A stretch of 64,000 nucleotides of DNA from Elysia chlorotica. Taxonomy: Eukaryota; Mollusca; Gastropoda; Plakobranchidae. Position numbers and translations under genes: made by a program. The stretch is from contig RQTK01000940.1 in the NCBI GenBank assembly GCA_003991915.1, positions 131,427-195,426 on the forward strand, written 5' to 3'. Below the pieces are notes generated by a model. The model did no database searches. It was not told the origin of the DNA and worked only from the letters and a program-made list of their open reading frames with translations. This document shows positions 27,023 to 40,792 of this stretch, in pieces. Position 1 is the first letter of the stretch; every line of letters begins with the position of its first letter.

Positions 27023-28982
27023 GTCTATATGGTGTTTACTATCTAAACTATAGATGTACTAGCTTGAGGTGAATGACCAGACCAGTCACAGCAGGGATTG
27101 AGGGCCGAAGCCCAGGCAGATTATCCTTGACACCCTCAGATCAGCGCATCATAAACTCATCACGACGTGGGCCCTCCCGACCAATCAGGCATGCACCGTC
27201 GGTTTAGCGAGGCGACGAACCGCTAATTCAACTAGACACTAGACAGCCCCGGGGCCTTCAGGTCCGTACAATTGGCTCTTTTGTCGCCTTCAAAAGGTAT
27301 CCCACAATTTGATTTGAAACCTGCTTCATAAAAACAAAGGGGATATGCGTCCGTATAGAAGGGTGTTTTTTTTTTCGCGAAGGTGACTGTCTTTGTAAGA
27401 TTAACATTTTCATTCTTAAAAAGATTTATGGGGAAGATAATTGTTGCTGTCTACAACTGTTCACATTAATTTTAGTCAAAGTGTTTTATAAAATTATGCT
27501 GTGGATTTTCTATTGGTATTTTTTTTACTTTCACTACAGGCGACATGTGAGAGTTATACTGTTCTTGTTGAGACCCCCCCCCTCCCTTTTTTTTTACATA
27601 CACACACACACATTATTTTACAATACCTTATACCGAATAAGACAAAGAGAACACATTAGAAAAAGACCACTAGTCTGTGATGAGCATACAATTATAAATA
27701 TATGCGATTTAATCCTAGAACAAGCACCATCTCCTTTTTTAAACTTCCTTTTAATCTTGTCACTGCCGCTCTTATTGCCATTGATACTCTCCTTCTCCTG
27801 GTTGTTTGGTCTTTAATCTCCAGTTCCTAGGATGATGTTAAGGTTCAATTTATTTTAATTCTTACGATTCTTCCGAATATCATCTTTTTTAAAACAAGTG
27901 ATCGATTCGAAGGATTTCAAAGGGTATGTCAAATGCAACGTTGGTAATTATGAGCTTTGGTTTTTACAGGGACGATCGTTAATAAAATATCATCCATTTT
28001 GTAATTAACAGATCAACTCGGAGGATTGCCGATGGGAATCCCAGTAAAACGTTGATAATTATAGGTTTCGATTTCTTCCATTAAAATATCAACATTAAAG
28101 AGCATTCACCGTCAAAGATATTAATTACAAAATCCACAGAACACAGTTTCTTAAAAAGCAACACCGATTCAAGCTGGAACAGGACACCTCGGGCATTACA
28201 AATTTTTTCCAGTTTCTTCAGATTGGTGTTCTCGCTACGAAATCGATATCATGATGGCATACAAAAATTATTTTTGGCTCTTGTATTGTTTGTTTATAAT
28301 AATAATAATTATTATTATTATTATTATTTAATTTTTAACACCCCTTTGAAGAGAACTTTTTTCGCCCCTATCAGTTCATGAAATAATTCAAAAAGGCTTT
28401 GCTTTACTCTGTGCCTAATCGAATAAAAGATTCCAATCTAGCTCTTAAAATCACGGCGTGTGCGGTCTTTTCAACCTTTCTGCGAAATCGAAGATTTCTT
28501 GGAAGCAGAGCCGTAGGGGCTCAGGATATTTTTTTTGTTCGAGGAAATCTACTAATTTTTCAAAAAGATAAGGGATGCTGATGTTCTTGTCAGGTAAAAA
28601 ATCGAGTTTGGGCTTTGGTTTTTCGTTAGCCTTCTTTATGTAGGAGGACAGTAATTTTTATTTCACAGGTTGCCCAATATCTTTTTCCGCACTACAAGAT
28701 TTATTTTATCAACTATCAAACATACAAAAAAAACGGTAACGCGTTATTGAAAGCATCGCAAAATGTAAAAACACGTTTTCTTTGTTTTGTTGTTTTTATT
28801 CCGCCAACTTTAAAATTATTTCAAAGCTTATTTCATAAAGCCAGGTTTTCTCTAAGAAGCATCTACGAACTTGCCATCGTTCCCTTCTAATATTCCAATA
28901 GAAGAACGCTTCGGTGCGTGTTTACATACTTTACGTGTCATACATTCACGGAACGATAATCGTGCTGTTTTTGGTTTTTCCG

Positions 28983-29053
28983 TGTTGTTGTTGTTGTTGT
29001 TGTTGTTGTTCTTGATGGTGGTAGTGGTGTCTTGGTGTTGTTGTTGTCGTTGC

Positions 29054-29128
<75 letters not shown>
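28983..29128 (+). repeat. (GTT)n microsatellite, two runs
   Basis: GTT units at 28984-29009 and about 30 units at 29036-29128. The poly-Gln, poly-Thr or poly-Cys frames seen in translation are repeat artefacts, with no supporting gene context. Confidence 0.95.
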
Positions 29129-29130
<2 letters not shown>

Positions 29131-29502
29131 CAACCATGGCAACGAAAAGTGTTTTTATCTTCATCTCAGAACGTTAGTACTTTTCACCCATAGTTAGGAC
29201 CCATGTGCTTTCATTGTGTATATCATTCAAACGACCTGGCAAGCCTGGCATCGTTGAGTCACACCCAAAACCATCTAACCCCAATCAACCCTCATCAACA
29301 TGCATATTACATTGCGATCTTTCCGTGCGGGGATGCGATTAGAGTCCCCGTCCTCTCACACCCACTTGATCCCCCACTCGCTCTAACTGGCCGTATCCCC
29401 ATCGTTCTACAACAGTCCAGCCATCCTATACTACTAGTCATAGCCTGAACCCTCACAATTTCCCGTAACAGCAAAATGGGAAAGGAGGGGGGGGGCGAGC
29501 TG

Positions 29503-29762
29503 GTATAAGTGGTTGATCGCTGGCCTTTTTCACGGAAGGAACCCTATTCGATTCCGCGATCGGAGAAAATTACTTATCAGATGTCGTTCCCTAGTGGTTG
29601 GATCGATGTTAAAAGAATGTGATCGGCTAAAACACAAGTCCTCGTCGCTGTATTGTCTCTGTGTGGCAGCACGTAAACTTGTCAGAAATAAATATGATGA
29701 CTCGTCCGCGAGATGATAATAATAGCCTAGCTGCTGATATTTGACGTCAAAGAAACCAACGA
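29503..29762 (+). mobile_element. tRNA-headed SINE, diverged near full length
   Basis: Head with tggtataagtggttgatcgc and B-box-like attcgattccgcg, body with atgtgatcggctaaaacac, tgtggcagcacgtaaact and tgtcagaaat, and tail with gctgatatttgacgtcaaag and caacgaatcaac. It is clearly older than the copy that follows at 29830. Confidence 0.75.
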
Positions 29763-29829
29763 ATCAACAAACTCAACTCAAAACCAATAACTGTTCTATA
29801 GTTTAAACTTAATGTCCTATTACTCTCCC

Positions 29830-30030
29830 AGTAGATGCGTTCCCTACTGGTTGGGTCGGTGTCAGTATAATGTGACCGGCTGAGACAGGAGTCATGGTAT
29901 CCCCGCCCTGTCTCGTGTGTGGCAGCACATAAAATTGTCAGACGTCCGTCTTGGGGCCCGTCCACAATATAGCCTATATAGTGCTGCTGTTGGACGTTAA
30001 ACCAACCAACCCAACCCAACCCAACTCAGT
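29830..30030 (+). mobile_element. SINE body and tail, young copy
   Basis: Very close to 23640-23811: gtgaccggctgagacagg, catggtatccccgccctg, ggcagcacataaaattgtc, acgtccgtcttggggcc and tggacgttaaaccaacc, ending in cccaa repeats. It lacks the tRNA-like head, so it is 5' truncated. It lies about 70 bases after another SINE in the same orientation. Confidence 0.85.
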
Positions 30031-30649
30031 AGCGCTTCTCTAAGTTAGCATAAAAATCAAGTAGCAAACTCTGCTGGACATGTTGTCAAGAGGTTAACCC
30101 TTTTCCGCCACATATCGCGTGAGTCGTCATGTTTGAGGCCGCATTAGAGGTACACGTGACATCAAGTTGCACGTGCAGTTACTCACATTTTCATACCAAC
30201 CTCCTAAAGGCTTAAATTTACTCCCTTTAAAAGACTTGAGAATGATAATGAATAGTTTGGATGTTACAAAATCCGTATCTCAAATAAGAGAAAATTTAAC
30301 ATTTTATTTAGATTGGTTATTCCAATGAACAATACAAGTCACTGGTATGTTAAACATGTCATGCCAAGTAGGCCTATGCTACGATAGATGTTACAGTATC
30401 TTCAACTCCATCATTTTTTCAAGTTTTTTGTTTGTTTTTGTTTGTTTGTTTTTAATTGTTTGTTTGTTGTTGTTTTTTGTTTGTTCGTTTTTTTGTTTTG
30501 TTTTGTTTTTTGTTTGTTTTTTTTCAGGCAAAATTAATATTTTAATAATTTTAACATATCCCAAGGACCACAACCTTTAAAACCGTACAAGCACTACTAC
30601 TACTATTACTACTGCTGATGCTGCTACGAAAACAACGACTACCACCACG

Positions 30650-30773
<124 letters not shown>

Positions 30774-31971
30774 TTACTAAATGTACTAGATCTAAATGTT
30801 TCAACCAAAATATTAGCGGAAGATCTAGGGCAAGGAATTAATATCAATTTTTATTAACACTACATCTATCGCAGCGTTGGGTGGAAAAACACCAATTTTA
30901 ATTTGATACAGTCTTATGTTAATGTTACCGTATTAATGTACTGCTGTACTAAGATTCATTCAATGCTAGAATCCTCACAAGCCTAATCTGAATCCTGAAT
31001 CCCTACACTGAGCGCTTGGACTACTTACCTGTAAGGCGGCCCTTAATTCATGCATGCTTGCATTTTGAAAATGGTTGAGCGAGCGCACGGTGGCTGGCAA
31101 CCCAACCCTTTGTTGTGCTGATTTATTATTGAAGATTAGGAATCCAATTCATTCGAATACCATCAACATAAATAATGAGGTCGCATTTTTAATGCAAGCG
31201 CCTCAACAAAAAAGAGGTAGGTCTCTTTTTTTTTTTTTTTTTTTTTTTCTTTTTTTTTTTTTTTGATTCCTCGGCGTTTGCGATTTGCGAGCTTGTACAT
31301 GCCTTTTCTTTTATTCTCTTTTTACACAATCACGAGTACTCTTGGGACTTCTCGACCCGTCGTATTGTCACTACAAGTGCTTCTTGTAGAATTATCAATG
31401 AGTTTTCTGCGACTTTCAAAAACATATATGAATAGTATTGGATACATGCCCAGATAAAACACAATATTACACAAATATGTTCAAACATGTCTTTTTTTTT
31501 TACCAAATATAACTTTTAAAAACTCTTTCTGTAAACAACCCTCTGATAATACAAACATCATGTTATTAGTTTCCATGTTTAACTCTGTAACTGTCCTTTC
31601 TACTTATCTTACAATGTCTCTCGTGGCAAGCTATCATTGTCACTGGCAGTGGACTGGACTTTTAAAACTAAAGGTACACGTCAATCGATGAATTACGATC
31701 ACCTGCTCACCTATTGAATTGAACATTCTTTGATCAACCTGTCATTCTTTTCATTTTCATTTTCTTTATGTGCTACCATCTCCCATTCATCACCTTATTT
31801 GTTGACACATCAAACATTCATTTCACTCAATAGCTCGTTCTATTGACATGCATGTTTAATTCACTATCAGTTTATTTTGACTGGTGAGAAGTGAAGATAA
31901 ATGAAAGGTATATCCCACATTCGAAACAGCACCGTAACACGCAAAGACATTTTGAATATGAGACAAACTCG

Positions 31972-32022
31972 CATCCATCCATCCATCCATCCATCCATCC
32001 ATCCATCCCTCCATCCCTCCAT
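31972..32022 (+). repeat. (CATC)n microsatellite
   Basis: Tetranucleotide run of CATC units, followed by looser TATC-type repeats up to about 32260. Confidence 0.95.
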
Positions 32023-34419
32023 CTATCGACTCATCGTTCTGTCTTTCTATCTACCTATTCATCTAATTCTTTATCTACTTACATGTATTTACCTATCGAT
32101 CTGCCTACGATCCATAGAGTATCTATGTGTGTATATATATTATTGTATTGTCCTACCTTGAGATTATTGAGGATATGTATGTATATATCTATCTATCTAT
32201 AACGTGTCTATCCACCTCTTTGATGTTTCTTTCTCTATCTATCAATCTATGTATCTATCTATGCACCGGTCTCACCACATGAGTTCTAAGGATATGTAGC
32301 TTTAATTTGCTTTATTGAATTACAGTTAGATATCTCTAGACGCGTTAATTATATTCTCAAACTAAGACCACAATTTATTAGAGCACATGAAGATGATATT
32401 TACATTTTATCTTTGCGATCGCCTATCCATCAGTTCTATCGGCATAATTATATTTTATGAATGTTTCTATCGGTTCGCATATCAGTTTGCTAAGTATCGA
32501 ATCGAGCTTCTACTTTCCTTCTATTTGTCTAGCTATATCTACGATATAAAGTAACTTCTTTTTAAATATTGATATGTCTACAGCGGCAGAATTTTTCTCT
32601 TTCAAACTAAAAATATATTTTGACTCATTTTATACCAAAAATCCAGTGGCGTATTGATTTCGCGATACTTTTACTTTACACTAATTTACCCTAGTATACA
32701 GCTAATTTCTTTTGTTTGTTTGTTTGTTTGTTTTTGTTTTGTTTCGGATTTTCAACACTTATAAATACCATTGGCTCTGCAGTCATTATTTACTTGACAA
32801 AATTATAATAGATCTTTCCTACCGATACGTGGGTCGGTAAATTATTTTGTTAATCTATTCTATTTAAGCGCTTGATTTCTTTCGCACCTATGATAAATTG
32901 ACTTGCATGCAATCAGGCATGACACTGTGTCGCAACATGTTGCAACGGGCAATAAAATACAACAAAGCTAAGCTTAGAGTAAGAACACGTACGAGTAAAA
33001 CAACGAGACATAATAAGTGTGCTCCAAATTGATCTATTTTATCATTAAAACTAGCGTAAGCCTCGAAACGATTTTGATACGCTGGTCTAGACTTGGTAAG
33101 TAATGAATACACGTCTGTTCTGATCTACAGCTGCCAGCTGTATGTAAAAAAACGTATTAACGAATTTTAGTAAGCTACACTTTTTTATGCAATCGTACAC
33201 TTTGAAAACTGGTTGTGTTGGCAGTTCTGTTGCTCTACGGTAAGGTGCGCACGGGAGTCCCTTCAAGTTCTGTGAACCGCTTCATGAATCAAGCGATCGG
33301 TTCACGGTGTGATACCCTGACAATTGAACAAGATCGGGAGACACGGGACGCGTTCAGTTATACAAGCGGAGATCAACGGAACATATACATTAAATATAGG
33401 GTAGAGGGGGGAGGGTTGGTGACTTTTTTTTCACACGCCGTAAAATCAGCAGTCAACCAATGTTCCGACTCATAAGCTTAGAGTCACAACCGAGACCAAA
33501 CTAAATAATAAAAACACAGACCAAGAAAGAAGAAGAAGAAAAAAATACACACACCACTGACTTCCTTTGCCATGTGAATATTAAGACCAACATATTTTTT
33601 AAACAGGTAAAGAATTCCAAGCAGTTCATGGTGTATTCTTTAGAATGTGGAGGAAGTTGCTGGATTGATAATGAGAGAATGATGATGGTGATGACAGCGG
33701 TGAGAGTGGTAAAACTTTTCTTCGTGAACATCACGATGGTTAAGACATTGATAAGAATGGCGATTTCTATGAAGCAAATGGAGGTGATATTATTTTGGAA
33801 AGAGTACTGACTTTGAAAAATACAATTTAAAAAATATGTTTTCTTCAATTTTTTCAAGTCCAAAAGCTTTTTTCCAGTGGTTATTGGCCACGATCCACCC
33901 AAGCTGGACATAAAGAACAACGCCAATGAAATTTGAATTTGAAAGGTTAAACAGGTTCACAGGAATTAAGTTAGCTTTTAACACAAAGCGCACCAAAGTT
34001 TGGAGGTGTTGAAACAAACCAATACTACCACATAAAAAGGGCAACTAAAAAGTCCACTCCTCTGAGTCCAACAAAGAGGCACTCAGACCTGACACGGTAA
34101 ACACGGGCAGGTAAAAGTGTCTAGAGGGTGACCCTGATCTGGGAACGGTGTTGGAAACCTGTGGCGATGTTCTCATTATTTTGAGTGCACCTGCCTTTGG
34201 CGTGGGGCTTTTACGAAGGAGAGAGCGCGATGCCTATCTCAAACGATGAACGGTTGTCACTATCGATTTGATTGCGGGTGCAGATGGCTAATTGTAAACA
34301 AAAAGGTTTTAAATGTCTTTGGTTTTTATATGGGCCATTGTAAGTTATACATGTACTAGCAATTCTTTTTTCTTTTTTTCTTTAGCCTGACCCGCACCAG
34401 CGATGATATTTGTGGAAGA

Positions 34420-34490
34420 GGGGGAGAGAAAGAGAGACAGAAGACAGACATGGACGAAGAGAAACAGAGAGAGTGGGAGAGAAGGACAAC

Positions 34491-34525
<35 letters not shown>

Positions 34526-34612
34526 GGAGAGAAGGACATCAGAGAGAGAGAGAGAGAGAGAGAGGAGAAAGAGGGAAAGGAGAGAAGAAGAAAGTAGAGA
34601 TACAGAGAGAGG
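34420..34612 (+). repeat. (GA)n-rich microsatellite
   Basis: Purine tract with pure GA runs at 34491-34513 and 34540-34563 and near-duplicates of gagaaggaca. Confidence 0.95.
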
Positions 34613-37089
34613 TTGCCTTTTCGAAACGAACATTTTCACACTCTAACCATTTTTTACCTGTATGTGCGTCTAAAAGTTTACATTATAAGTCATCTGGTTT
34701 CGCCTGAAATGCACGATTGCAATTGTTCCACTTATGGGAGAATCATTTACATGACCATACATTCAAAGGCATTCACAAGAAGGGTAACCGATTGATAACC
34801 CAGTGAAACCACCTGATAACATAGCCTTGTTTTAGGTTACCAGCGCCTGCCTGTATGGGAAGTCGAAAGAGGCAAGAAGTAAAGGTCAGGAGAGACCTTT
34901 CTCTGCTCAAATGGGCTGCTCACTCCCTTATTGTTGTCCTATGCATAGTTTTACAAAGCGTTTTAAAGGGGTTTTGGTTATGGGTCCGGGCCCCGAGGGC
35001 CGCGCCTTAAATCCGGCACTGGATCTTATAAGTTATACCGACTGACCAGCGATCAAGTAACATTGGCATCGAATATGCTACTAACAGAAAGTATATAATT
35101 GTTATTATGTTGGGTAGTCTACAACAGGCTGTGATAAAACTAAGGACGTAGATCTGTAGATCGTCTGGGAATCACTCTACAAAAGTACAAGACTGATTGG
35201 TGGCCATTGACATAAAACCTGTAAATAACCCGAATCGATCATTCCAGTTGAAAGTGCAGACGAAGTCATAGTAACGTGCAAGCAGTGGTCGTATTCATGT
35301 TGCTCTAGGTATAAACCTTGTGAATAAAGTCTTGATTGGACCCTCCATCTACCGGACAAAAGTTGCAATTTAGGGTCAGCTCCACGAGATGCGAGGCTTG
35401 GTTTAGTTCGAGCAGTCAAAAATGGAAGTAAAGCAATTGACTGGTCGCAGGAGAAGAGCGTAAAGTTACAAGTCAAATAGGTTAAACCTAATGGTAAGAA
35501 ATCAGTTTCTTTACTAAAATAAAAATAAAAGCGGAGCATGGTGGTGATGTTTTGACTCATCTCTACAAATATCTTATATATAATGGCCTGCATTATACTC
35601 TGCTTCACTTGATACATTTTGCTTGATCAACCCTCAGTTGCGTAGTTCATTATTCTTTAATCAGGAGAGATGGTATTCTACATGTGTTGCGCATGCATTG
35701 AAATTGTTTGATTAACGTGTTCATGGCATTTGAATCATAAGATTTTGCCTATGTCCTTTTCAAAATGTATGAAATTATCTTATATTTCTTTTCAAGTCAT
35801 CCATCACAAATGTATAACGTGAAATACAGAAACAACAAAGCATTTATAAATGAAAACAATCCCGAAAAATAAAAACAAAGCTTAGAATGCTCTGAAAACG
35901 TATTGTTTATACAAGAAAGGTCAAGGTCTATAAATTATCTAAGTAGTAAAAAAACGAACTAAAGAAATACATGTAATTAATTCTTGACGGGCTTTCTACT
36001 TGCCCTAGACTGATCCTGCGAGAGATTGCGACTCAGTCGTTCTTCTCTTTAGGTAATTGAAAAACCTTGACAAACAAACTTCTCATGTAAGATAAATATA
36101 ATGGACTTATTTACCTTAGGGGGATCATCTCGACCTATTTGTAATTCCCCTCTTTGTGGTCTTTTGATTTGTAACTTAAAGGCTTACTAAAGGGACTTAA
36201 ATGGTGGGGTTTTGTGTGCGTTGCGAAAGGCGCCTGATACAATTAATCTAAAGCATCTCGAGGTTAGTGTATGCTCTCTGAAATAGTATAGTACAATGTT
36301 AAACTGTCTGTTAATCTTCGTTTGTTGTTGTTTGTTTAAAAGTTTAAACGATCTTGTGCTTCTCATTGGGGTATCAATTAAACTGCAAAACTTCATTTAA
36401 CGTGACAAAAAAACATTCGCAGCAGGCATTGTGTCGATGGGAGTTAATCTCGTACATGCTCTTAAGTTAAGTCTTGTTATCCTCTCATAATATATGTGTC
36501 AAAACTTTAGACGAACTGTCATAAACTGCTTAATTTTAAGAGAATGCATATCTGATACACTTGAGATTCTAAAATAATGTTTAACCTGAATGTCCAAAAA
36601 TGGGCATAATTAGGTGTGTAATTAATGATTCTCAAGTCACAAATCAGCACGGTTCAAGTTTACTCACTGCAAGCAGAAAACAAACAAACAAAAGCCACAT
36701 AGTTGGTAACGCTGAACAATTGTGCATATAATTGTTACTGCAGGATATAAACCTGCCGTTAGAAGAACATTTTGGAGGAGTATAAAATCTATGTAATATA
36801 ACCTTCCACCACCACTGTAAAAGCAGCCTCCATTTCAAGGCAACTAGTGCTGCGTTCTAAAGTCTATGACACGGTCTGACAATATACAAATGTGACAACT
36901 TTGAGTGTCATCAGAAAATAAAACGCACCCAAAAAGGTGCAAAAACCAAAGTTGAAAATACACATCGTATGAACACTCGCAAACCATTATGATTATATTT
37001 TTCTGATTTACGCAGAGGGAAATCAAGTCGTGTGAACAGAAAAAATTACACTAGAAAAAGCCATGTGGTGTGTACAGTAAGTAACCTAC

Positions 37090-37278
37090 CTGCACGGTGG
37101 TACTGGGGTCCACCTCGATGTCCCGCTTGACCGGCGACAGGATGACGGAGAGACCGGCCGGGGAGACGCCCAGCCGCTTCACGCCTGACGCGGGACGGGT
37201 CACTATCCGGAACGTGCGGCCGTGGCTGTCCGCGAGCATCAGAGAAGCTGGCTGGGGCGCGGCGCCGATACGCACGGG
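37090..37278 (-). CDS. Probable internal exon of an unidentified gene, GC-rich
   Basis: On the minus strand an acceptor (ctttag, just above 37278) is followed by 189 bases open in one frame, 63 codons, ending at GTGCAG then the donor GTAGGT (37089-37084). Both junctions are phase 0. The peptide starts PVRIGAAPQPASLML, continues with ADSHGRTFRIVTRPASG and VKRLGVSPAGLSV, and ends DIEVDPSTTVQ. It looks like a hydrophobic, beta-rich extracellular or scaffold fragment; I do not recognise the family. G+C is roughly two thirds and third positions are strongly G/C, against AT-rich neighbours and AT-rich CIR1 codons. No start codon or partner exon was found. The alternative is a GC-rich repeat fragment, but the paired splice signals argue for an exon. 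Confidence 0.55.
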
Positions 37279-37399
37279 CTAAAGCCTAAAGCGCGTTTGG
37301 AGCTTGTAGGTTTGATCAGGCAAGCCTCGCGCTATGAACCGCAGCTTCAGTTGAGATAGGATAGCTTGGGTGGACTCTTGAGGTGCGTCGTTGAGCTTG

Positions 37400-37472
37400 A
37401 TATGAAGAGAACGCAAGTTTTCCCGCGTTTGTGAGGATAGAATTCAGGTTTTTCCGCGCTTGTGAGGATGGC
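37400..37472 (+). repeat. Short tandem duplication beside the GC-rich exon
   Basis: Two ~34-bp copies of tttcccgcgtttgtgaggat and tttccgcgcttgtgaggat, about 120 bases beyond the acceptor of the minus-strand exon. Confidence 0.75.
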
Positions 37473-39117
37473 AACTTGGCTTGGTCAGAGCGACTTCCGG
37501 AAACTTCCAAACGTGTCACCGGAAAAAAAATCAGGGTAAAATCTGACTGCTTCTAAGAGTTGAAATCCAGAGGGCTGACTAAATTAATGTATTCCCGAGA
37601 TTTCGTTTCCAACTTTGATAACTTTGAGTTTGAATTCCAGCACAACCATATATGGTGGGTAATTATTCAAATCACTTGAATATTTTTTCTCACTTTCAAA
37701 TGTGGAACAAGGCGCAGATCATAATTACTGGTAAGGTAACCACAGTATATTGCAGAATAGTATCCTACACTACTTAATACCTATTTAAACGTCTTTTGTA
37801 TACCTGTAAAACAATGCATTGACATGTGTACTCCTGCATATATAAAATCGCTTTACTATGTATGGCAAAGCACATCAGATTCACATGTAGCAAGATGATT
37901 ATCCAATGAATTTATCATTCTGTAAAGCCTGAATAACAAAGCTGATACATATACATCCTTTAGTAAAAAGGTACAGTACACACATTCACACACAGCAAAC
38001 AGATGGTGTTTCTAATTATCCTACTCTGATTCATAGGCAAATGGGCAAACCATGACGTTCGTATGTAAGCTTTTAGCGGTTTCGAAACTAAGAATAACTA
38101 TCATATTTTCTGTATACGAAATGAACCTGGTTAATATACTTCGTTATGTTATAGTTATTGCTATTGTTGTAACAATTGTTGATGATGATTATTTTAAACT
38201 TTTAGACAGCTGAGCGGTTTGAATATCTTTCTCCTTAAATACAAAGTGGATTTGGCAAAAGAACCCTTTCAAATGTTAAATCTCAACCCCAACCCCACCC
38301 CACCCCCGAACCATCTCTTCAGTCGTAACTGCTAGTAAATTCAGATAGTTAAAAATTGTTTTGTATTGGTAAAAAATAAATTGTGCACGATCATCTAAAC
38401 AATACTAATTTCTTTTATATTTATGCAGCATTTGTGAGTTGAACTGGCGCACACCATAGAATAGGTTAATATCTTTTAATCCTTTTTCTTTCCTTATCTG
38501 AAAAATCACGACCAGAACTCGGCTTGAATAGATATTAATTCTTTGTGGTTGTTGAACTTCAAGACTTCAAGGAAGCAGCGAGTAGGGGAGTAGGGATCGG
38601 GAATGAGAGGGCTCAGGGCTCATTGAAGACTGTCCTGGTGTATTACTATTATACGAGACAACACAGTCGTGTCTAGATGTCTAAGCTATAAAAATAAGGT
38701 GCTTTGATATGTGAAGTTACACACAGAGAGAAGGACGCGCGCAAGGTGCGGCGTGGAATCCACAGCTAGAGATATCCTTATCTATCAGGAACAAGGTCCT
38801 CCTCGCAGTCTTGCACAGAGTAAACTGGAAACAGGGGGTTTCCTGTGTATTGTATCTAGGCCTACAGGACACTAAGAATAACCTGGGGGAGGCCAGCTAT
38901 TTTTTTTAGTATAATTGTCTTTTTTTTTGTAGCTGTTTAAGCTAGATCTACACGCCCATAAACGTTAATTTGAAATTGCATGAGTGTCGAAACTTAGGGA
39001 TACAAAAAATACATGTAGGTTTCAAACCGCCAATGGCACAACACTAGATTTCAGTTTTCTATTCACAAAAGCTAAGATTGGTCTGATATTAACACTTCTA
39101 AATTTTAGGAACAACTT

Positions 39118-39265
39118 TCAAAAAGAAAGAAAAAAAGAGAAAGATAGAAGAAAAGAGAGACAGGCAGACAGCAACAGGCAGACAGACACACAAAGCAGGA
39201 AGACAGGGACATACAGATAGACAGAGAGACATACAGGCAGAGAGATACAGATAAGAGAAAGAGAG

Positions 39266-39312
<47 letters not shown>
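39118..39312 (+). repeat. (GACA)n and (GA)n microsatellite
   Basis: gacaggcagacag-type repeats (39155-39240) pass into a pure GA run (39269-39312). It lies about 1.5 kb upstream of the first visible CIR1 exon. Confidence 0.95.
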
Positions 39313-39315
<3 letters not shown>

Positions 39316-40792
39316 GCAGAATGATATAGCGTTTGTCTATTTCCAACACGTAGCTTAGGGGAACACTATATTACATGCAATGGTTTCTTCAATTATTTCT
39401 TGCAATTGTTTTTACCTCTCAAACACATAAAGCATTTTGTATTTTTAAATCATTTATAGATCTATAATTTCTAAGCATGTGTCTTTTGAAGAAGTTTCAC
39501 ATGCATACGAGGTGCACTGTAATGAAAGTTGAAACAGAAAAGCGGTGCTAAGCGAAAATGTCTAGATTAATATTTATTCATCACTACTCGGTGCGTGCCA
39601 AGGAAATAGACGCTACAGTGAAAAATAAATTCAGATTCGAGTGGCTAGAGACATATGTGAAACTATAATCAAGAAATACACCTCCAATAAGAGGAGCTGT
39701 TAGCATGGGGATGCTCGAATTGTTGGCCTATAAATTTATAATGTAAGTATTAATAGAACTATTGTTAGCTTTGGACTGGAATCCTACAATTCAAAGAACT
39801 CTTAGTATTGAGCCAGCAATGCCCATGAAATTGCATTTAAATTTTCAGGGTTTTAAAATCAAAATTCATATATATCTTGTGAACCACTAAAGATAGAACA
39901 AAAAAAACTGTTGCAGGTTTGCCAACAGCCAACTGTAGCCTTCTGTCTTTCAATTAAAATTTCTTTTTCACCGCCTACATTTGACATGACTTTAAATTGC
40001 TCTGTTACGAAAAATAGCTTAAAAGATAAAGGATGGACTGCGACAATTTTTCCTCTTTTTTCACTTTTTGTCACCATCATCACTCATTATAGTTCTAAAG
40101 GCCTTAGATTATCTTCCCGTACCATATTTTTTTTTATATACAATAATAGTCATGGTTTGTAGTTTTGGCCTGGTCAAGCAATTGAAACAAAATTGTTGTT
40201 AAAATTATAAAAGCATCTATAGAAGATCATGTAGTTCTCATTTTAACTCTTCTAAAAAGCCCATTACGTTCTACACTTTACATGCAAACATACAGTTCCA
40301 AAGGGCCTATAAGTAGGCTACATGTATACAAAAAAAAGTTATTACAAACATTTCATGCCAATAAAAATTTTAAAAAGTGACACAAAAAACTAATGCCCAC
40401 CAGGTAGGGACCATAACGCTTTTAAAAGAGTCTAAATTTTGGTCCGTGAGGGAAGAAAGAGACGTGATTCCGAAATACTTGTTACTTGTAATTTGCGAAA
40501 CTTGTCCCAGGTCTGCTACAAGGACATGACAGACATGTTTAATTTCCAACTTATAATCTTGACTCTAAAGAATTTCCTACCTGTTAATTTTTGTCCTGAT
40601 ATACGACTTCGGGGGAAACAAACATAAAATTCTGACCAACGGAATTAGGATGCTATGGAAAGTAGTTTTTTTGTTTTGTTTTTACAACAGATAGGAAAAA
40701 TTAGGATTCAGCAATTTAAGAAATTTGATGTGAAATCTTAAGTGCTGTGTGCCTTTAAATAATAATGTCTTCATACATACTTTATTTCACAG

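Larger units (their letters stand above)
37279..40792. other. Sequence between the GC-rich exon and the first visible CIR1 exon
   Basis: AT-rich, with a short duplication at 37400-37472 and the GACA/GA array at 39118-39312. The stretch next to 40793 is intron 1 of CIR1, ending in the acceptor tttatttcacag. I searched it for the expected first coding exon and did not find one. Confidence 0.6.

Noticed and set aside
28852-29197. Poly-Gln, poly-Thr and poly-Cys open frames
   Set aside because: Direct translation of the GTT/AAC microsatellite in different frames, with no gene context.
33501-33926. 141-codon hydrophobic open frame, minus strand
   Set aside because: AT-rich, no recognisable family, no splice or promoter context; composition alone explains the hydrophobic residues.
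35177-35617. 146-codon open frame, minus strand
   Set aside because: No motif or conserved-looking segment, no splice context, and length within chance expectation for 64 kb in six frames.
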